Positions 1 through 8,500 of a DNA stretch of 17,054 nucleotides are shown in pieces. The position numbers and the translations under genes were made by a program. The notes under the pieces were generated by a model. That model ran no database searches, was not told the origin of the DNA, and worked only from the letters and a program-made list of their open reading frames with translations. The stretch spans positions 1 through 17,054 of the forward strand of contig CAMNHX010000002.1 of NCBI GenBank assembly GCA_946539945.1. Reading direction: 5' to 3'. The DNA is from an uncultured Desulfobulbus sp. Lineage in GTDB: Bacteria > Desulfobacterota > Desulfobulbia > Desulfobulbales > Desulfobulbaceae. The stretch's first letter is position 1; each line of letters begins with the position of its first letter.

Positions 1-13
1 GGAGATTTTTTGA

Positions 14-42
14 ATGTTATCAGAATGTTACACTTGTGTAAA
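14..42 (-). promoter_or_regulatory. Probable sigma-70 promoter firing off the left edge
   Basis: Read on the minus strand, TTTACA (37-42) is followed after 17 bp by TAACAT (14-19). A TG one base before the -10 gives an extended -10 element. The -35 hexamer overlaps a perfect palindrome (28-41), as expected for a regulated promoter. It lies about 80 bp downstream of the M24 peptidase stop and would drive a minus-strand gene beyond position 1. The call rests on consensus match and spacing only. Confidence 0.5.
28..41. promoter_or_regulatory. 14-bp palindrome, candidate operator
   Basis: TTACAC-TT-GTGTAA is a perfect inverted repeat with a 2-bp centre. Its overlap with the -35 box of the putative leftward promoter suggests a binding site for a dimeric repressor or activator. 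I do not recognise the regulator family from the sequence. A chance palindrome is possible. Confidence 0.35.
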
Positions 43-121
43 CACCCCCTAATTTGTAAGAGTTACAGGGTACTACAGCGCCTTGAAGGCTGCGGCAAAC
101 TCAGCCTCCAAGGCAACCTCC

Positions 122-1327
122 TCACTCCACGCAAACAATGTCAGTGTCCGCCCGGGTCAAGGTCTCCACTCCAGACTCTGTGACCAGATGGGTGTTCTCA
201 ATGCCCACTGCGCCTTCGGGAAACACGAATTTCGGCTCCAAAGCAAAGACCATGCCCGGCTCCAGTTCCTGCTTCAGACCCTTGGCAAAAACCGGCATCT
301 CGTCCAGCTCCAGGCCCACACCGTGACCTACAAAACGCACCCGATCCCGCCCCATGCCCATAAAGTGTTCGGATAAGCCAGCCTGTTCCGCCTTGTCCAA
401 GGCGAGCAGGTACAGGTCCTCCCAAATCGTGCCCGGACGCACCTTGTCAAGAATCGCCGCCTCGATGGCCAAGGCGGTCTCATAGGCAGTGCGTAGCTTG
501 GCAGGCATCTCACCGATGCAGAACATACGGGTTTCGTCTGTAGTGTAGCCGTCCACCACGCAACCGTAGTCCACGTAGATGGCTTCATTTTTGGCGAGCC
601 GGTTCCAACCGGCCCCTTGGGGATTGTTCGCCGGGCCAGTGCCGGAACCGCCCACCGGCCCGTCAAAAAAACTGGGCACTGCGGCGCTTACCCCGCAGTG
701 CGCGTTACCCATGAAGAAGTTCTGGTTGAAGGTGCGCATCTTCAGCCCTCCGCCGTAGCCGCGCCGCCGCAGTCCGGCCTCGAAGAGCGCGGCCAAATCC
801 AGTTCGGTCATGCCTTCGCGAAGCCAAGAGGGCATTTCTGCAAAAACCGCGTCCAGAACCGCTGCCGAGGCCCGGAGGCGCTCGATTTCCCAGGCTGACT
901 TGCGCATCCGCTGCTGTTTGAGCGCCGGGGAAACGTCGACCAAGGTCGACTTCTGAAAGAGTCCTGCATAGTTACCATAGAGGTTGAAGGGCAGAACGTC
1001 CAGTTCCAAGCCGAGGCTTTTGAGGCTGCCCGCAGCAAAGCCGTGGTCTTCCAGTGCCTCGGGCAGGGTCTTGAGACTACGCAGTTCCAGAATTTGGGTC
1101 AGGGGCGATTCGGCACAGGCACGATCAAGGCTTTTGCGGATCATGAGCAGGGGTTCGCCCTCCGTGGGCACAAAGAGATGCCCGCTCTGGGATGTGCCGC
1201 TGTAGTAGAACAGGTTGACATGGTGGGTAATGAGGGCCGCGTCCAGGCCCGCTTGGGCCAGACGACCTTGCAGGTTCGCGATACGGGCTTCTGTTTCGGT
1301 TTTGGGGGTGAGAATGGGGTTGCGCAT
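122..1327 (-). CDS. M24 family metallopeptidase (Xaa-Pro aminopeptidase/dipeptidase-like)
   Basis: This 401-aa protein has the two-part layout of Xaa-Pro peptidases. An N-terminal creatinase-like domain (about residues 15-145) precedes a pita-bread catalytic domain (about 148-395). The five dimetal ligands are in order: D253 in VDYG, D264 in TDETR, H335 in GHGVGLE, E364 in LEPK and E377 in GIENTH. It should cleave peptides before proline in the cytoplasm; no signal peptide is visible. The ATG at 1327 follows an AGAGG ribosome site 9 bases upstream. Length is normal for the family. It is separated from the upstream genes by about 285 bp of dispersed repeats, so it is probably not part of the BREX transcript. 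One oddity: a neighbouring frame stays open for about 18 codons past the stop (see findings). Substrate preference cannot be told, and some M24 members are not true peptidases. Confidence 0.88.
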   Translation of the reverse strand: MRNPILTPKTETEARIANLQGRLAQAGLDAALITHHVNLFYYSGTSQSGHLFVPTEGEPLLMIRKSLDRACAESPLTQILELRSLKTLPEALEDHGFAAGSLKSLGLELDVLPFNLYGNYAGLFQKSTLVDVSPALKQQRMRKSAWEIERLRASAAVLDAVFAEMPSWLREGMTELDLAALFEAGLRRRGYGGGLKMRTFNQNFFMGNAHCGVSAAVPSFFDGPVGGSGTGPANNPQGAGWNRLAKNEAIYVDYGCVVDGYTTDETRMFCIGEMPAKLRTAYETALAIEAAILDKVRPGTIWEDLYLLALDKAEQAGLSEHFMGMGRDRVRFVGHGVGLELDEMPVFAKGLKQELEPGMVFALEPKFVFPEGAVGIENTHLVTESGVETLTRADTDIVCVE

Positions 1328-1377
1328 GGTTTTTTGCCTCTCGTCTGTTTTGTCTGGTCTGTGCCGAATATCCTGAA

Positions 1378-1445
1378 GAATATCGGGAAGGCGGCAGGAG
1401 ACGGACTTTTACCGCTTCGCTGACAAGTCGCTTGTTCAGCATGAC
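1378..1445. repeat. Dispersed intergenic repeat, partial copy L1
   Basis: This stretch carries a GAATATCGGGAAGGCGGCAG box (from 1378) and ends with TTCAGCATGAC (1435-1445). The same two boxes occur in the copies at 1459-1588 and 14596-14784, and the ending also occurs at 14300-14449, all in the same orientation. It encodes nothing convincing. It appears to be a fragment of a non-autonomous intergenic repeat whose ends read GTCATNNTGA and its complement. Confidence 0.6.
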
Positions 1446-1458
1446 AGGGAAAGAAACT

Positions 1459-1615
1459 GTCATTCTGAAGAAGCGAAGCGCTGAAGAATTTCAAGGAGAG
1501 TACCGGGAAGAAGGCAGGAGTTGCTTTTGCCGATATTCTGGAATCCGTTTGGAGATACTTCACTCCGCTCCGCTTTGTTCAGTATGACATAAAAAGTGAA
1601 CGCAGAAACGCTCTA
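1459..1615. repeat. Dispersed intergenic repeat, copy L2 with A/T-rich tail
   Basis: The copy starts with GTCATTCTGA (1459-1468) and reaches its inverted counterpart TTCAGTATGAC at 1578-1588. A tail ending in GAAACGCTCTA (to 1615) closely matches the tails at about 14465-14488 and 14762-14784. Inside is the GAGTACCGGGAAG box (1498-1510). The element's terminal CTA supplies the TAG stop codon of the 65-aa gene on the minus strand, so it abuts or has clipped that gene. No U-tract terminator is visible here. Confidence 0.6.
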
Positions 1616-1810
1616 AAATAATTGACATCCCTGTTCCTTGTATTCCTTGACTCGCTCCAGAAGAAAATCTGTATCAACTTCCAAGAAATCTGCCAAGCAA
1701 TCCAAACAGTAAAAAGAAGTGGTTTCCATCTCAATCAATTTTTTTGTGAGTCCAATTTCGTTCCTGGTCAAAGGGATTTTTCCGCATACACAGCAATGAT
1801 GCTTTTTCAT
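1613..1810 (-). CDS. Small putative zinc-binding protein, last gene of the BREX operon
   Basis: This 65-aa protein has two CxxC pairs (C6/C9 and C35/C38) about 25 residues apart, the spacing of a zinc ribbon or treble-clef knuckle, plus C62 near the end in GCQLF. The region between is charged and probably helical. The ATG is 6 bases after the brxL stop and has no clear Shine-Dalgarno, so it is probably translated by coupling to brxL. The stop codon lies in the last bases of a dispersed repeat, so the natural C-terminus may have been altered. I do not recognise a named family, although the C-terminal motif looks like that of small conserved proteins of unknown function. Its place suggests a BREX accessory role, but co-location is the only evidence. 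Confidence 0.7.
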   Translation of the reverse strand: MKKHHCCVCGKIPLTRNEIGLTKKLIEMETTSFYCLDCLADFLEVDTDFLLERVKEYKEQGCQLF

Positions 1811-1816
1811 AAAGGC

Positions 1817-3271
1817 TTATTGAGGGATCAGTTTGACATCAAATTTGGGCATATCCTTGCCGCGAAATTCCAAATCAAGATAGCCCAATTGATTTTTTAT
1901 GGTTTCTCTCATCCATTTGGACCGAATCAAACAGTAGCGCCTGAAGGTTTCTGGATCAATATCTGTGGAACTCCGCACATGAGGAAAGAGCAGCTTGAGG
2001 TAAGCGGTTGCAATTCGTTTGACTGCTTCTGTATCTCTGGTGTCAGCAGCTTCTGGCACTTCAATCAGTTCATCAACGATGACACGGTAGCTCAAGTCTT
2101 CTCGCAACTCGTGCATGATCGCGCTGAAGTATTCTGAATTGAGCGCCCAGCCGGAGACTTTCAAATCATCATTCATTCTGGGGATATTCCACCCCTTGAT
2201 AAACCCATGAAAACGCTCTATCAGGGCCGATTCCCTGAACACAGATGGCAACTCTTCAAACATATTGGTAAATCCGTCCTGATCCATGGTTTCCTTTTTA
2301 ATGTTTCCGCACAGAATCACGCCAGCATCTGCCTTACCCTCATAGTTTCCAACAGTGAAAATACCGGATTCCAAATAACCTTTCAGAGCTGCTCGCATTT
2401 CATCCACATCAGTAAAAGAAATTGTCTGTACCTCGTCAAGGGTAACAAAGTCATTTCCTGCAACCAGTCCTTCACGTCGCTTGCTCAAATCGTAGAACAT
2501 TTTGGCACGGCTCATTACTCCGCCGCTGGATAGCCAGCCAAAACGGCTGACTCTCCCGAAGAGGTAGGATTTTCCTGTTCCTTTTGGAGCCAACTCAATC
2601 AGGTTCAAGCGCTTTTCCACAAAGGGCAACAAACGGGTCAGCATGGTCAGTTTTTTTTCTTCATCACCCCGGTAGCCTTCAGCATTGTAGTCCACTGCAC
2701 CCAAAAGAACATCCAGCCATTCTTCCGTGGAGAATTCTTTTCGAGCCTCTTTGAAATAGTCAAGATCAACTGTATAAGGACAGAAAGTCTTGAATGAAAT
2801 CAGTTTGATCTTGCCTCCACTTTTTCCTCCTTCTTCTCCATTGGGAACACGATAACCCAGTTCCACCAAACCCCAAGTCTCCCTGCCGCCCACAAGATCA
2901 CCCTTACAGCAGTCCCACACTTCATCTTCAATTACCGTGTCTCCGTACATCAAACCAAAGTCGGGAAGGGCAAAGGAAACCCCTGCAGTGCTGATGTTTA
3001 TGTCCACAGAGACTTTGGCCAGAAATTTGACCCGCTCATGTTCAATTACCACTCTATTCTTGATGGAAGTCCAGTCTTCCTTACGTGGCAGATACCGACG
3101 CACAAAGTCTTCAATCTCATACTGGTCAAAATGACCATTTTCATCGGCAAAACGCTTCAAAAGCCAATCACGCATAAAAGATGGTAGGGTAAGGGCAGAA
3201 AAGAAATTGCTCTTCTTGAGATCCTTATACACAACCATCTCGTCAAAGCAGTTTCTCAACTTGTCGATCAT
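1817..3271 (-). CDS. brxL: BrxL, BREX AAA+ ATPase (short form)
   Basis: This 484-aa protein matches the BrxL family. It has an N-terminal domain (about 1-200, with the motif VSVDINIS near 87-94) and an AAA+ core with Walker A APKGTGKS (228-235), Walker B VTLDEVQ (276-282), a GNI sensor-like stretch near 322-324 and ERFHGF (352-357) as a likely arginine finger. In type 1 BREX, BrxL is a DNA-binding AAA+ oligomer needed for phage restriction. Long BrxL forms (about 680 aa) carry a Lon-like C-terminal protease domain. This protein ends about 120 residues after the ATPase core, with no room for that domain, so an ATP-driven DNA or protein remodeller is likelier than a protease. The start at 3271 has GGGGAG 7 bases upstream, overlapping the pglZ stop, with a 12-bp gap. 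G+C looks lower than in pglZ and brxC. Confidence 0.88.
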   Translation of the reverse strand: MIDKLRNCFDEMVVYKDLKKSNFFSALTLPSFMRDWLLKRFADENGHFDQYEIEDFVRRYLPRKEDWTSIKNRVVIEHERVKFLAKVSVDINISTAGVSFALPDFGLMYGDTVIEDEVWDCCKGDLVGGRETWGLVELGYRVPNGEEGGKSGGKIKLISFKTFCPYTVDLDYFKEARKEFSTEEWLDVLLGAVDYNAEGYRGDEEKKLTMLTRLLPFVEKRLNLIELAPKGTGKSYLFGRVSRFGWLSSGGVMSRAKMFYDLSKRREGLVAGNDFVTLDEVQTISFTDVDEMRAALKGYLESGIFTVGNYEGKADAGVILCGNIKKETMDQDGFTNMFEELPSVFRESALIERFHGFIKGWNIPRMNDDLKVSGWALNSEYFSAIMHELREDLSYRVIVDELIEVPEAADTRDTEAVKRIATAYLKLLFPHVRSSTDIDPETFRRYCLIRSKWMRETIKNQLGYLDLEFRGKDMPKFDVKLIPQ

Positions 3272-3283
3272 GGCAATTCTCCC

Positions 3284-5572
3284 CTAAAACAGACTGTCAA
3301 ATTCGTCATTTGTTGTAGCACTTTTGCCTACAGCCTTGAATTTTATGTCTTTAAATACCTCATCCCCAGCATGAACTTCGACAAAATACTCTCCTGCCCG
3401 ATTTATATCCGGGATACTAACCAGAAAATGCTGGCGATCTGTATGAGGTTCAGCAGAGTACACCTTATCCTTCCAAAGCAAATGCACCTGACACTTCTGG
3501 TCCACCGGATGATTAAAGTAGAGTTCAATCTGTGTTCCTGTTTTAGAGTCGGCTTTGACTTGTTTCTCTACCACTTCCACAGTCAGGGCGCTGTTCTTCA
3601 GCGAGAGTTCAATCAGGGGAACCACTACTTCTTCCAGAGAAGCGCCGCCGTGGACCTCCACATCCGCTGCCCGGCTTCCCTTGAAACGCCCATAATCCGC
3701 CAGCACCAGCCAGCCGTTTTCTTCTGTGGCGCAGGGCAGATCCCAGTCGGCAAAGGCAGGACAGCAACGGCCCGAGTGCTTGCCTTGGGTTTCGGTTTCA
3801 TACTTTTCTGTCTTGTTGTGCAGCACAGCCAGCCGGGAAGTGCCGTGATCGCTGACAATGAGTATCCGCTTGTACTTGTCGTCCTTGAGCATCCGGGCTG
3901 CTTTTTCCATCACATCAGCAATGATCTCCAACTCTTTGGCAAGGTGGATAGGCAGTTGCTCCTTGGTGAAGTCGTAGCTGCTCCGGTCAGCGTGTTTGAT
4001 CTTGTCCAGTTCCTTGTCCGAGAACTTCTCGCCCGGCCAGTCGTCGTAAAAATGGCGGTTTTCAGAAGTAATGGTCGGCAATGCTGCACGGGCAAGGTGA
4101 ACCCGCAAAGTCAGCTTCTTTTTTTTGGCCTGTGCCTCCATAAAGGCCAGATATTCCACGCCGAGCGCGTCCAGCCAGTAGAGCAGTGTGTCCTTTTGCG
4201 TGTCCTTTCTGTTCAGCTTGGGCAGTACCTGTTCCCGGGTGGGCAGACGGTTGAAAGGGCGCTTGTGCGCCAATTCCTCCACTTGGGCCAGAAAGTCAGG
4301 GTCCAGCGTGTTGCACACCTTTTGCCGCCGATAGTCGGCAAAGTAGTGGGTCAGCAGTTCTGCTTGATCTGTACCTTTGAATCGATACGGCTTCAGATAG
4401 TCTGCCAGATCAGGGTAAATGTTTTCCAGATGCTCGTACAGTCCATGCTGGGCTATCCAGGCCAGAACAGCCTGCCGCTCTCTTATGGTATTGTCAGTCA
4501 GGCGGCAGATGCTTTCCTTCTGCCTTTTGTTGTTGGCCTGTATGAAATCAATAATGTCCGACTCTGCAAAGGATTTGACCAGTTTCTTGCGCTCCTGATA
4601 CCAACGGGCAAAATTCGGATCTTGAGGTGAAATTGAGACCAGGGCTATATTCAGTTCCTTGCCCAGTTGCTCCAGACTGGAAGCCCGGTTCAACGCAAAG
4701 CGCAGATAGCTGTTGTGCAGCTTGTCCCGCTTGGTGTGCAGGCACAGAAAGGCAAGCCAGTTGCGAAAGGTCTGATCTTGCAGAAAGTCAGACAGATTTT
4801 GCTCCAGATTGCCGTCCAGTCCGTGAGCAGAAAAGACGGCTTCCAGAGAACCCTGGTGCTGGTTCAGTTCTGCCAGCAGTTCTGCCCACTGCGCTTCAGT
4901 GCCGCCGCTTTCCGGGACCTCAAGGTTGGACACGGTTTGGCGCACGCCGTCATAAGCACTTTTGATCGCACCAACCGTGCAGAGGGACTCGGCAAAACTG
5001 ACTGCTGTGCAGACAGGGAGTCGCCCCTGTCTGCCCGTTTCCAGACTCTCCAACAGGGCCTTGAACCCGGAAATCGCGGCCAGTCCCAGATTGGGCGCAA
5101 CCAGTGTGACAGCCAGATCACAGTCCGTCGGTTCCAGTACGCAAAAGCGCCGCCCGTCAAAGCGCGGATCCCGCTGCAGTTCCGTGAGCTGGGCGGCAAG
5201 TCCGCGCAACAGCAGAACCACCTTGCCATTCTCCAGGTTCATGTCTTTCAGTCGGGCCAAGGTGTCGTCCGCCTGTCTTTTACCGCGCAAAGCCAGATAC
5301 TCCCCCAAGCCTGTGACCAGTAGCTTGTGCGGGCTTGTCCTGACTTCGCCCATCAGTGCGTCAAGGTTGGGCACTTTGTCTGGTCCGCTGCAAAAGCAGC
5401 TGGTTTTGCACTCTTGCAGACCAAAGCCAAGCAGTTCAGTCCTGACGCTTTGGTAAGCTGCATCGCCCACAAACACAAAGAAGGGTGTCGTGGCAGATGA
5501 TGCGGAAAAGGGCGCAGTGGCAGAGGGTACGGAAAAGGAGGCTGTCAAGTAGTGCTGTACCTCTTCAAGCAT
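3284..5572 (-). CDS. pglZ: PglZ, BREX alkaline-phosphatase-fold protein (BREX-4 type)
   Basis: This 762-aa protein belongs to the PglZ family, the signature component of all BREX systems. The phosphatase-fold region is about residues 460-660. It has YWLDALGVEYL (465-475) with the putative nucleophile-side D468, SDHGTSRL (574-581) with metal-ligand-like D575 and H576, and VHGGASLEEVVVPLIEL (640-656). The long N-terminal part (about 80-450) is helical and variable; the last 100 residues look like a small beta domain. PglZ is thought to act with BrxC in the modification and exclusion complex, but its substrate is unknown. The ATG at 5572 overlaps the brxC stop by 8 nt and has GGAGGA about 10 bases upstream. 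Residues 11-28 are a 9-residue tandem duplication (54 bp), probably a flexible, lineage-specific insertion. The protein is otherwise intact. Confidence 0.9.
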   Translation of the reverse strand: MLEEVQHYLTASFSVPSATAPFSASSATTPFFVFVGDAAYQSVRTELLGFGLQECKTSCFCSGPDKVPNLDALMGEVRTSPHKLLVTGLGEYLALRGKRQADDTLARLKDMNLENGKVVLLLRGLAAQLTELQRDPRFDGRRFCVLEPTDCDLAVTLVAPNLGLAAISGFKALLESLETGRQGRLPVCTAVSFAESLCTVGAIKSAYDGVRQTVSNLEVPESGGTEAQWAELLAELNQHQGSLEAVFSAHGLDGNLEQNLSDFLQDQTFRNWLAFLCLHTKRDKLHNSYLRFALNRASSLEQLGKELNIALVSISPQDPNFARWYQERKKLVKSFAESDIIDFIQANNKRQKESICRLTDNTIRERQAVLAWIAQHGLYEHLENIYPDLADYLKPYRFKGTDQAELLTHYFADYRRQKVCNTLDPDFLAQVEELAHKRPFNRLPTREQVLPKLNRKDTQKDTLLYWLDALGVEYLAFMEAQAKKKKLTLRVHLARAALPTITSENRHFYDDWPGEKFSDKELDKIKHADRSSYDFTKEQLPIHLAKELEIIADVMEKAARMLKDDKYKRILIVSDHGTSRLAVLHNKTEKYETETQGKHSGRCCPAFADWDLPCATEENGWLVLADYGRFKGSRAADVEVHGGASLEEVVVPLIELSLKNSALTVEVVEKQVKADSKTGTQIELYFNHPVDQKCQVHLLWKDKVYSAEPHTDRQHFLVSIPDINRAGEYFVEVHAGDEVFKDIKFKAVGKSATTNDEFDSLF
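5490..5543 (-). repeat. 27-bp tandem duplication inside pglZ
   Basis: Two adjacent 27-bp units (5490-5516 and 5517-5543) both begin GTGGCAGA on the plus strand and carry the shared core CGGAAAAGG. They encode the nonapeptides ASFSVPSAT and APFSASSAT near the PglZ N-terminus. A decayed third half-unit (TPFF) follows in the protein. The units keep the reading frame. Confidence 0.75.
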
Positions 5573-8500
5573 CGTCCTGTTCTCCTCCGGTCTGCTCTGC
5601 CAGAATGGCCAGCCCCACCTGGATATTGCCCGAAACCAGCGCCTTGAGATAGCGTTTCAACTGGGCATCGCCCATTTCCTCGATCTTGCGCAGGACCCGG
5701 TCGCTACCACCTGCCTGATACTCTGCTTCGGCAAGTTGCTGTACTTTTTTGCGGATATGCGGGTTCCTGTCCCAGTCGTACACGCTAACATCTACTACAG
5801 TTTCCAGCCTGTCTCGCACCGTGTTCAGGTCAGTCAGCAGGAGCGCATAGTCTTGCAACACAGCGTCACTGAACAGCGCATCGCGCCGGGTCTCGTCCTG
5901 TATGACCTCAAAGAGCTTTGTCTGTTCAAGAAAGCGCAGTCCAGCCTGAATGTCAGTCTCTGCTGCGCCCCAGTTCTTGTTGAGAATCTCAAAGGTGGTC
6001 TGGGCCTGTTCGTATTCCTCGTCTGCCACACAGCAGAGAATGGGCGTGCGGTAGCGTTGCGACCACTCTTCTGGCGTTCTGGTGTTGGTTTTGTCCCGCC
6101 ACAAGCGGAAGAGTTTGGATTTGAGCTGGTTCTTTTTGAACTCCTCTGCCTTGCTTTTGACGCAGGCATTGCAGTCTGTGGCAGACAGGGCAAAGAGTCC
6201 GTGTGGCAGGTCATTTTTGACTGCCTCAATCTCTTCTGCGCCCAGTTCTTCCAGATAGGGCGCGTACAGTTTGGCAAAGAGGGTGCTTTCCCCGTCCAGA
6301 ATCGCCTTGAGGGCAGCCCCCTGCGTCACAAGGTCCTGGTGCAGGTACTGCCACTGTTCAGGGAGCAGGTTTTCTCTCCTGTACACCTTCAAAAGTCCGT
6401 CCAGGACCTTGCCCAGTTCTGGCTGTCGTTGTTTCAGGGCATCGCAGGAGATACGGAACAGGTTCAAGCGCTCCTGCCAAGCCTTGCAGGCTGCCTCACG
6501 GGAAGAGGCTGAAGCGTTGAGCAGGTCCTGGCTGGTTTTGGCAAAGCCGTAATCGGTCAGGAGCTTACGGATTTCATTTTCCCCGATCTCCCGGTCCCAA
6601 AGGTTGGCGTGTTCTACATCAAAGAGGCTGCGGATGTCGTTCAGTACCGAGCTTTCCGCGCCAATTTCAGCGGCGAGTTGCAGAATCCTGCCGCCCTCAA
6701 AGTGGCGCAAAAAGTCCCGCATTCCCCGTTGGCACTGTTCCTTGCCCAGCAGTTCGCGCAGACAGGTAGCCAGATTGGGCTTGATCACAGCAATGCGCCC
6801 CAGTTCCACTGCCCTTCTGTGGGCTTCCTGCCCGCTGCTGCGCCCCAGTTCAATATAGCGTTGCACAATGTCAAAGCAACCACCCTCATCAATGCCTTCA
6901 AGACACCAGATCGGCAGACCCCATTCCTTCATCTTCTTGCCAATAGCCCTGGCTGCCTGATCGGCGGAGGTGCAGTTCTGCGCCGGAATATCCCAAACCT
7001 TTTCCGTCAACTCATAAAAGGCCATTTCATCCGGCGTCATTCTGACAAGGGCTGTGGTCTTGAGTCTGGCTCTCTTGGCAGGGTTGATATAGTCGCCCAG
7101 CATCTCGGCGAGTTTGTCTGGGGTCATGGGTTCGTGTGCGCCGGAAGAGTCACTGTAGCGATAGGGATCGCTGCTGTACTCCTTCAGGAGAAAGCCTGCC
7201 AGAAAGGCGGAGAGGTTACAGGGTGCAAAGCCGAACTGTCCTTCCAGCAGATCATATATGGCGCTGGTGGTAATCTGGCCTTCTTCCTGAAATGCCTTTT
7301 GAATGTGCGCATCCAGGGCAGACTTGATCTTGGCAATGTCTGCGGAGGCTGGTGAGGGATTGGTCCAGTAGTCAGGTTCAGCCAAAGTCCAGACTGTGGG
7401 CAGCAGATGCTTTTCCAGTCCCACCACAACACCGCTGCTCTTCTGGACAATGCCAGCCTTGGCAGACTGCTTTAGGGAACTGGGCTTGAACTGCGCCTCG
7501 GTCAGCCCTCTGGCAAAGTCAAAGACCAGAGGAAAGCGCTTTCTCACAATGACTTGCAGGATGCTGGCCACGCCTTGGGCATTGCCCACCTTTTCGCCTT
7601 CCTGATTGTCAAAGCTGGAGACTATAAAAGAGCCGTTGTATATGCGGTTTTTCCAGTCCTGTTCCAGAACCTGTTTGGCCTTGGCCGAGTTTTCAGCGGA
7701 TGCCTGGTTGTTACTCCCCTGATAGTACATGGACATGGCCGAATATTCCACATACTGTTCCAGTGCTTCCTCGCCAATGGGCGTGGACAGTGCATCAATG
7801 AACACGATGTTCCGGTACTCTTCCTTGCGGACAGCCTCCCTGATCTTCTCGCGCAGACCTGCAGCCTCGTTGTTGTCCCGGGCAAAGGCCAGAACCGCCT
7901 GAAATCTCCAATCTGCCGCCTTGTCACGCAATATATTGATGTTCTTGGTAAAGTCGGAATCAGTGACTGCTGTAATTTTGCCACTGCCTGCTTCAGTCTC
8001 AAAGCGCAGACGCAGGGCCGGAGGCAGGGCCAAAACAGAGGCCAAGCCGCCTTCTGTGACCAGTTTGGCAGTAGAACTGCTCAAGCGCACATCCTGCTTG
8101 TACTTGTCGATTTTGATCTGATCGCCAGCCAGTACGGCTGCGGCATAAGCCTGCCGGTTGCCGCTGATGGGCCGGGATACCAGAATGCCCTTCTCCTTGA
8201 GACCGCGTGCCAGATGTCCGGCCCGGGAACCTTCCAGATCAGGGATGCCTTGAAACACGTAGCTCAAATACTGGTCTGTGGCCTTGAACAGGTCAATGAT
8301 TCCGCCCAGTCGCAGGTCAATGGCCTGCATGATAAGAATGGCCTTGAGTACGGTTTTTTCATCCTCGCGCAGGTCCTGCTGTTGGGGAAAGGTGTCCAGA
8401 ATAAGGCGGATGTCTGAACTCAAGTTGTCCTTGCCCCGGTCGTAGAAGAAGTTCCAGAGCAGATCCACAGTCAAAAAGGGGTGGGCACTGGCCGGACTGT

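Noticed and set aside
1459..1615. Terminator for the BREX operon
   Set aside because: There are short GC hairpins but no following U-tract on the minus strand, so it is annotated only as a dispersed repeat.
3371..4630. 419-aa reading frame on the plus strand
   Set aside because: It is antisense to pglZ, which has clear family motifs. The plus-strand product has none and no ribosome site was seen.
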